This document shows, piece after piece, positions 5,892-10,328 of a stretch of 10,328 nt of DNA. The notes under the pieces were generated by a model. The model was not told the origin of the DNA. It ran no database searches and worked only from the letters and a program-made list of their open reading frames with translations. Each line of letters starts with the position of its first letter. Positions within the stretch are counted from its first letter, which is position 1. This DNA comes from JBOGXA01 sp050694175 (GTDB lineage Bacteria > Actinomycetota > CADDZG01 > WHSQ01): positions 1 through 10,328 of the forward strand of contig JBOGXA010000035.1 of NCBI GenBank assembly GCA_050694175.1, read 5' to 3'. Position numbers and translations under genes: made by a program.

Positions 5892-6542
5892 TCAGGCGGC
5901 TTCGTGGGTGATGCGATAGTCGGACTGGATCGCGTTACGCCCCTCGAAGTTCCACACCATGCCGTACTCGGGCAGGTTCACCTCGTGCTTCGATGCTTTG
6001 GCGACGTAGGCGGGCGAGCCCGGAACCGTTGAGAACAGCGAGTCCCGCAGCGTCGTCGTCTCCCCTGTGGCTCCGGCGTATGGAGCCATCTCGGACGACA
6101 AGAAATCGCCCACCCGCAGGCTTCCCTTGCCGTCTGTGATCTGGTGGCTGATCGGAACGCGCTTCACGTCCAGGATCTCCCCCACGAGACCGGCGAGGTC
6201 GGCAAGGGGCCCTCCCAGCTTTCCGCCGTACGCCGCGACGATCGCGTCAAGCTGCTCGTCGGACGCTCGCTCATCGACGAAGATCACGACCTTCCAGCTC
6301 GCCGGCGTGAGCACGTTGCCGGGGATCTGGATCACGTTGACCACCGACAGCCCGCTCACGTCGACCCCCCGGATCGTGCCCGTGTCGAAGTGGTACGCGA
6401 TAAACCCGTTGCACGTGCCTAGATCGGGATCCTCTCCGATCCAACAGGGACACAGCACCCCGCACGAGCATGCCTCGAGCAGCGTGCCGGTAAGGTCGTA
6501 AGCGAGTCCCGCCCCCGCCGCCTTTTCCTCCGTCAGTGCCAT
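5892..6542 (-). CDS. DUF1326 Cys-rich protein, partner of DUF2182
   Basis: This 216-residue soluble protein belongs to the DUF1326 family (PF07040). The diagnostic N-terminal motif is LLEACSCGVLCPCWIGEDPD (21-40), with Cys25, Cys27, Cys31 and Cys33, plus Cys44 in GTCNGF. Further typical segments are NVIQIPGN (about 70-77), an ASDEQLDAI stretch and the C-terminal YGMVWNFEGRNAIQSDY. The Cys cluster suggests metal or thiol chemistry, but this is inference. An open frame continues upstream to 6656, but ATG 6542 has AAGGAG immediately upstream (5-nt spacer) and fits the family start MALTEEK.., so I chose it. It is the first gene of the four-gene minus-strand run, directly followed by DUF2182, and is divergent from the LuxR-family regulator across 150 bp. 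Confidence 0.9.
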   Translation of the reverse strand: MALTEEKAAGAGLAYDLTGTLLEACSCGVLCPCWIGEDPDLGTCNGFIAYHFDTGTIRGVDVSGLSVVNVIQIPGNVLTPASWKVVIFVDERASDEQLDAIVAAYGGKLGGPLADLAGLVGEILDVKRVPISHQITDGKGSLRVGDFLSSEMAPYAGATGETTTLRDSLFSTVPGSPAYVAKASKHEVNLPEYGMVWNFEGRNAIQSDYRITHEAA

Positions 6543-6692
6543 CTCTTCTCCTTTCTGTTGCGGCCGACTCTGTTGAGGCCGCCTCCAATCGACACGGACA
6601 CTAGAGAGGGGGGCGTTCCATCGAATCCGGGTACCCCCCTTGATTTCTGGCGGCAAGAGGGTCTCTTAATCAGGGAGACCTGGGAGCCAACA
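6543..6692. promoter_or_regulatory. Divergent control region with inverted repeat (operon / LuxR regulator)
   Basis: This 150-bp region separates the DUF1326 operon (minus) from the LuxR-family gene (plus). GGTCTC at 6660-6665 and GAGACC at 6675-6680 form a perfect 6-bp inverted repeat with a 9-nt spacer. It abuts the regulator's GGGAG ribosome site (6682-6686). Overlapping it, CAGG-GAGA-CCTG (6671-6682) could form a small alternative hairpin with a GNRA-type loop. A weak plus-strand promoter candidate is TTGATT at 6640-6645 with TCTTAA at 6664-6669, 18 nt apart, so the dyad would cover the -10 box. On the minus strand TAGTGT near 6598-6603 is a possible -10 for the operon. The dyad is seen directly; its role as an operator is inference. 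Confidence 0.4.
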
Positions 6693-9464
6693 ATGCTGTT
6701 TGGACGAACATCGGAGTGCGCACTCGTTGATCGGCTCCTTGCCGATGCCCGCGACGGGACGAGCGCGGTACTGATCGTGAGCGGGGAGCCCGGGATTGGT
6801 AAGACCGCGCTCCTGCGATACGCCTCGGAGCAGGCGAGTGAAATGTCCGTTCTGCGTGCGCGGGGAATAGAGTTGGAGGCGGAGGTCCCCTTCGCGGGCC
6901 TGCTCGAGCTCTTGCATCCACTGCTCGATGGGCTTGACGGCATACCCGAGCCGCAAGCGGCTGCCCTCCGGAGCGCCCTCGCGCTCGGACCCTCAATCGA
7001 GACCGATCGGTTCGTGATCGGAGCCGCCACCTTGAGTGTCCTTGCGGCGTACGCCGAGGAGCATCCGCTGCTCGTTCTCGTGGACGACGCCCACTGGCTC
7101 GACGATGCCTCGACGGCGGCGGTGCTGTTCGCCGCTCGACGCATCATGGCGGACCCGATCGTCATGCTGCTCGCCTGTCGCGCGGATTCGAAACCGGCGC
7201 TCGAAAACGCCGGGCTGCCACAGTTCGTACTGGAGGGACTGGATCGAGAAGCTTCGGCTGAGCTGGTTGGGCATCACGCGGACCATGCCGTTCCCTCCGG
7301 TATCACGAATCGCCTCTTCCAGGCTACGGCGGGCAATCCACTTGCGCTGGTGGAGCTCGCGGCGCAGCTCCCGTCACTCGGAGCCAACTTCGCAGCGGAT
7401 CCGCTTCCCATACAGACGAGCGTTGAAGAGGCGTGGCGGCGTCAGGCGGACGCCCTCTCGCCGCCGGCACGCCACTGTCTTGTGATCGCCGCCGCGGTCG
7501 ACAACGGCGAGTTGCTCGCAATTCAGAACGCCGCCGAGACGCTCGAGATCGACATGTCCGCCCTCGAGGAGGCAGAACGCGCTGCCCTGATAACTGTCAA
7601 GGGCACCCGCGTTGAGTTTCGCCACCCGCTGCTCAGATCCGCGATCTACCACGCATGCCCACCCGACGAGCGGAGGGCAGTGCACAGAGCGATAGCCGGA
7701 GCTCTGGTGCGTCAAAGTGACGGCGACCGTCGAGCCTGGCATCTGGCGGCGGCCGCGTTCGGACCGGATGAAACGACGGCGGCGGCGCTGGAAGGTGCGG
7801 GACGGAGGGCGCGCGGGCGCAGCGCCTACGACGCGGCTGCGGCGGCGTTCGAGCGTGCCGCGGAGCTCACGCCAGATCCCGAGCCTTGTTCTCGGCGGTT
7901 GCTGGCGGCGGCCGACAGCGCGTGGCTCGCTGGGCAGTCCGAACGAAGCGCAACTCTGCTGGACAGAACGCTTGACCTCAGCGACGACGCCCTGTTGCGA
8001 GCAAAGGCTCTCCACCGGCGGGGAGAGGTGGCGATGCGCACCGGGTCGGCGATGAAAGGCTACGAGATCCTCATGCAGGCGGCCGCCGACATCGAGGCTG
8101 TGGATCCCTCGCGGGCGGTCATCATGCGGGCCGAAGCGGCCGATGCGTGCGTATACGCGGGCCGGCCGGGGACGATGCTCGAGGCCGCGCGCCGGTTGTG
8201 GCGTGGGATGCCGGACTTTGCTGGAGATCGTGAACGGGCCTTCGCCAGTCTTGCGCTGGGAACGGCTCTCATCTACAACGGCGAGGGCGCCGAGGGAGCG
8301 GCGCTGATTCGAGATGCGGTGGAGATCATCGATCACTCAGACGTGCTGGGTGACGATCCACACCTGTTGTCGTGGGCGGCGCTGGGCCCCCTGTGGCTGA
8401 GGGAGTCCCATACCGGGCGCGCACTGATTGGCCGCGCGATTCAATCGGCAAGAAGTCGCGTCGCCGTGGGCGCCCTGCCCTTTGCGTTATGGGTCTCCGC
8501 GCGTGACGCGGCAACGAGCGATCGCTGGCTTACCGCGCAGGCCCAGTACGACGAGGCCATATCCATCGCCCGCGAGACCGGGCAGCTGGAACAGATCTGC
8601 GCGTCCCTTGCCGGACTGGTCTGCGTCGAGGCGCGACGAGGAGAAGATGCATCGTGCCGCGCTCATGCGGCAGAAGCGCTCGCACTAAGCGAAAGGCTGG
8701 GCCTTGACTTCTTCCGCGTCTGGGTTCTCGGCGCCTTGGCGGAGCTGGATCTCGGCGCCGGACGAACGGATGAGGCGCGCGGGCATCTCGATGAGAAAGA
8801 GAGCCTCTTGTCTGATCTGGGCATTGCCGACCCGGACATCTCGTCGGCTCCCGAATTGGTAGAGGTCTGCATTCGATCGGGCGACGATCTCCAAGCTCGA
8901 CGCGTGGCGGACGACTTCATCGCGCGAGCCGAGAAGAAGGGACAGCCGTGGGCTCTCGCCCGAGCGGCAAGGAGTCGCGGGTTCCTCGCGGAGGATGACG
9001 CCTTCGAGGCTCATTTCGCCGAGGCCCTGACACAGCACGAGGCCACACCCGACACCTACGAACGCGCCCGCACCCGCCTCTGTTACGGGGAGCGGCTGCG
9101 CCGCGCAAAGCGCAGGCGGGAGGCTCGCGTTCAGTTACGTGAAGCGATCGTGGGCTTCGAGGAACTTGGCGCTGCCCCGTGGGCGGAGCGCGCGCACGCC
9201 GAGCTGCTCGCGACCGGCGAGGCGGCCCGGCGGCGCGACGTCGGCACCATCTATCAGCTCACGCCACAGGAACTGCAGGTTGCAATGGTGTTGGCAGAGG
9301 GCAGAACGACTCGAGAGGCGGCCGCGCAACTCTTCCTCAGCCCTAAGACCATCGAATTCCACCTGAGAAATGCCTATCGAAAGCTCGGCGTCAACTCGCG
9401 CACCGACCTCGCAGCGGCTCTCCACAGCACGGGAGACCCGATGGGCGCCGGGCCCGGATCGTGA
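6693..9464 (+). CDS. LuxR-family transcriptional regulator with N-terminal ATPase (LAL/MalT-like)
   Basis: This 923-residue protein has the classic three-part layout of large ATP-binding LuxR regulators. The N-terminal AAA/STAND ATPase starts MLFGRTSECALVDRLL and has Walker A GEPGIGKT (31-38) and Walker B LLVLVDDAHWLDD (126-138). A conserved FRHPLLRSAIYHACPPDERR element (about 307-326) follows the ATPase. The middle is a long Ala-rich helical-repeat (TPR-like) array (about 340-840). The C-terminal LuxR/GerE helix-turn-helix runs from LTPQELQVAMVLAEGR through TREAAAQLFLSPKTIEFHLR to NAYRKLGVNSRTDLAAAL (856-910). It is a cytoplasmic, signal-dependent activator; the ligand is unknown. An upstream ATG at 6558 extends the frame, but the ATG at 6693 has GGGAG 6 nt before it and begins exactly at the family's FGR element, so I prefer it. 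It is divergent from the DUF1326 operon and likely controls it or itself. Confidence 0.93.
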   Translation: MLFGRTSECALVDRLLADARDGTSAVLIVSGEPGIGKTALLRYASEQASEMSVLRARGIELEAEVPFAGLLELLHPLLDGLDGIPEPQAAALRSALALGPSIETDRFVIGAATLSVLAAYAEEHPLLVLVDDAHWLDDASTAAVLFAARRIMADPIVMLLACRADSKPALENAGLPQFVLEGLDREASAELVGHHADHAVPSGITNRLFQATAGNPLALVELAAQLPSLGANFAADPLPIQTSVEEAWRRQADALSPPARHCLVIAAAVDNGELLAIQNAAETLEIDMSALEEAERAALITVKGTRVEFRHPLLRSAIYHACPPDERRAVHRAIAGALVRQSDGDRRAWHLAAAAFGPDETTAAALEGAGRRARGRSAYDAAAAAFERAAELTPDPEPCSRRLLAAADSAWLAGQSERSATLLDRTLDLSDDALLRAKALHRRGEVAMRTGSAMKGYEILMQAAADIEAVDPSRAVIMRAEAADACVYAGRPGTMLEAARRLWRGMPDFAGDRERAFASLALGTALIYNGEGAEGAALIRDAVEIIDHSDVLGDDPHLLSWAALGPLWLRESHTGRALIGRAIQSARSRVAVGALPFALWVSARDAATSDRWLTAQAQYDEAISIARETGQLEQICASLAGLVCVEARRGEDASCRAHAAEALALSERLGLDFFRVWVLGALAELDLGAGRTDEARGHLDEKESLLSDLGIADPDISSAPELVEVCIRSGDDLQARRVADDFIARAEKKGQPWALARAARSRGFLAEDDAFEAHFAEALTQHEATPDTYERARTRLCYGERLRRAKRRREARVQLREAIVGFEELGAAPWAERAHAELLATGEAARRRDVGTIYQLTPQELQVAMVLAEGRTTREAAAQLFLSPKTIEFHLRNAYRKLGVNSRTDLAAALHSTGDPMGAGPGS

Positions 9465-9541
9465 CCGTCTTGGGGTGCGACCCGGACTCCACCGTGTCGC
9501 GGGCAACCGCGGGGAGGGCTCCTGCGTCTCCTGTTCATCCG

Positions 9542-9555
9542 GGCCCGAACGGGCC
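9542..9555. other. GC-rich hairpin in the LuxR / coiled-coil gene gap
   Basis: GGCCC and GGGCC enclose the loop GAAC in the 111-bp gap between the regulator stop and the next plus-strand start. No T-run follows on either strand, so it is not a standard intrinsic terminator. It might attenuate read-through, or be a chance palindrome. Confidence 0.3.
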
Positions 9556-9575
9556 GGGGAAGGCGAGGCTGTGGC

Positions 9576-10190
9576 ATGTTCCCAAAGGTTGATCTTTTCG
9601 GCAAGACGACCGCAGTGATGGGCCTGGTTGTCGTGGTTGCAATGGCTGCGGCAGGTGGAGCGGTCTTCGCCTGGCGACAGGGTGAGATCAACGATCGCGA
9701 GGACGCGCTCGCGGCGTCGCTGCGGGCACAAGGCGATGCTCGTGAAACTGCCGCGGGCCTGAGGGGGGACATGGAGGATCTCACGGGCCGGGCCGATGCC
9801 CTGAGAACTCGGATGCGCCGTCTCGAGAACCACCTGAAGCGGCTTCGTTCCGAGCGGGACGATCTCGCGAAGCGTCTGGAGGCTCCTCCCGCCGCGTCGT
9901 GCCACCCCGACGCGATGATCGCGGTCGTTCGCGAGGGGGTTGAGCTGGGTGTCGAGGGCATGATCTGGGAGTCCATCGAGGTGAGCGAGTGTCAGAGCGG
10001 CTACGCCCGCGCCGTAGCGCGCCCGGGTGGGACCCCGCCGCCCGGGTGGAATCTCGAGGACGGCGAGCAGGTCTTCCTGCGCGACGAGAACGGCGCGTGG
10101 ACGGTCATTACGTCGGGGTCGGGGCTAACGTGCAGCGATGGGGATCCCCCGGATGTCGTCGAGGCGTGCGTCGCCCTCGATCTTCGCTAA
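9576..10190 (+). CDS. Membrane-anchored coiled-coil protein with Cys-containing C-terminal domain, unknown function
   Basis: I do not recognise this 204-residue protein by name. It has a short positively charged N-terminus (MFPKVDLFGK), one hydrophobic segment (about 12-32), a charged heptad-like helix (36-103, many Arg, Glu, Leu), a Pro/Ala hinge (103-108) and a compact C-terminal domain (109-204). The C-terminal domain holds four cysteines, C109, C139, C186 and C198, that could form two disulfides outside the membrane. Its pattern ECQSGYARAVARP...ENGAWTVITSGSG resembles small extracytoplasmic domains of other actinobacterial secreted proteins. Positive charges before the segment suggest an N-in signal anchor with the coiled coil outside. 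ATG 9576 has GAGG 7 nt upstream. It is same-strand with the LuxR gene but 111 bp downstream, so co-transcription is uncertain. Confidence 0.75.
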   Translation: MFPKVDLFGKTTAVMGLVVVVAMAAAGGAVFAWRQGEINDREDALAASLRAQGDARETAAGLRGDMEDLTGRADALRTRMRRLENHLKRLRSERDDLAKRLEAPPAASCHPDAMIAVVREGVELGVEGMIWESIEVSECQSGYARAVARPGGTPPPGWNLEDGEQVFLRDENGAWTVITSGSGLTCSDGDPPDVVEACVALDLR

Positions 10191-10275
10191 GCGGCGGCGG
10201 CTCCCCTAGTAACCGTACGTCCTGTCAACAAGTCCGTTCGGGCAGGTTGAAGCATGCTCCGGAGAGCGATCTTTT

Positions 10276-10312
10276 CTGAGCAGCCCGAGCTCCCGCTTCG
10301 GCGGTTCCTCAG
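10276..10312. other. Nested inverted repeats near the right edge
   Basis: CTGAG (10276-10280) and CTCAG (10308-10312) enclose CCGC-TTCG-GCGG (10293-10304), a 4-bp stem with a UUCG-type tetraloop. This may be a transcription-ending or RNA-stability structure after the coiled-coil gene, but it lacks a proper T-run and lies 85 bp past the stop. The rest of 10191-10328 shows nothing recognisable. Confidence 0.25.
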
Positions 10313-10316
10313 GGGC

Positions 10317-10328
10317 GACTGACTGACT
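10317..10328. repeat. GACT triplicated at the window end
   Basis: Three perfect copies of GACT occupy the last 12 bases. Since the window ends here, the true repeat length is unknown. It may be a microsatellite-like tract or a contig-end artefact. Confidence 0.6.

Noticed and set aside
6558..6692. 45-residue N-terminal extension of the LuxR regulator
   Set aside because: It covers the divergent control region, is Pro/Arg-rich without family similarity, and the downstream ATG has a good ribosome site at the expected family start.
7374..8336. 320-codon minus-strand frame
   Set aside because: It is antisense to the LuxR-family ATPase, with no motif or ribosome site.
10206..10328. 40-codon minus-strand frame open to the right edge
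   Set aside because: It could be the 3' end of a convergent gene, but it is short, has mixed codon use and no recognisable motif.

Overview
The window is GC-rich bacterial chromosome with strong G/C third-position bias, many GTG starts and long antisense open frames. The gene families point to an actinomycete-type genome: a large LuxR-family ATPase regulator, an HTH_42 (AlkZ-like) winged-helix protein, DUF899, and a DUF1326/DUF2182 pair. A deep actinobacterial lineage such as Thermoleophilia is a reasonable guess, but this is inferred from family flavour only.

Layout. (1) 1-196, minus: the N-terminal part of a DUF899 thioredoxin-like protein, which starts at a GTG with a perfect AGGAGG and runs off the left edge. 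(2) 197-822: a long stretch without a convincing gene. It holds a dyad upstream of DUF899 and the 5' half of a tRNA-Val-like gene (689-732, minus) that breaks off just after the anticodon loop. (3) 823-2450: a divergent pair, a VOC/glyoxalase-fold protein (minus) and an HTH_42 winged-helix protein (plus). It is followed by a second tRNA 5' half (2478-2519, minus) that shares with the first both tRNA sequence and several bases beyond it, so this pair sits between two direct tRNA-derived repeats. (4) 2519-6542, minus: a tight four-gene run, probably one operon, in transcription order DUF1326, DUF2182 membrane protein, NTF2-like protein, and a 718-residue alpha/beta-hydrolase fused to a GT-B glycosyltransferase. 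Intergenic gaps are 1, 29 and 10 nt. (5) 6543-6692: a 150-bp divergent control region with an inverted repeat next to the regulator's ribosome-binding site. (6) 6693-9464, plus: a 923-residue LuxR-family transcriptional regulator with an N-terminal AAA/NACHT-like ATPase. (7) 9576-10190, plus: a membrane-anchored coiled-coil protein of unknown function. (8) 10191-10328: non-coding as far as I can see, ending in a GACT triplet repeat.

How the genes may work together. The large LuxR ATPase is divergent to the four-gene minus-strand run and is the obvious candidate regulator for it. The run couples a Cys-rich, probably metal-binding soluble/membrane pair (DUF1326/DUF2182) to an NTF2-like protein and an unusual two-enzyme fusion. 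No substrate can be read from the sequence. The most notable items are the hydrolase-glycosyltransferase fusion in this operon, the two related tRNA half-genes flanking the VOC/HTH_42 pair, and the loss of the usual catalytic QxQ motif in the HTH_42 protein.
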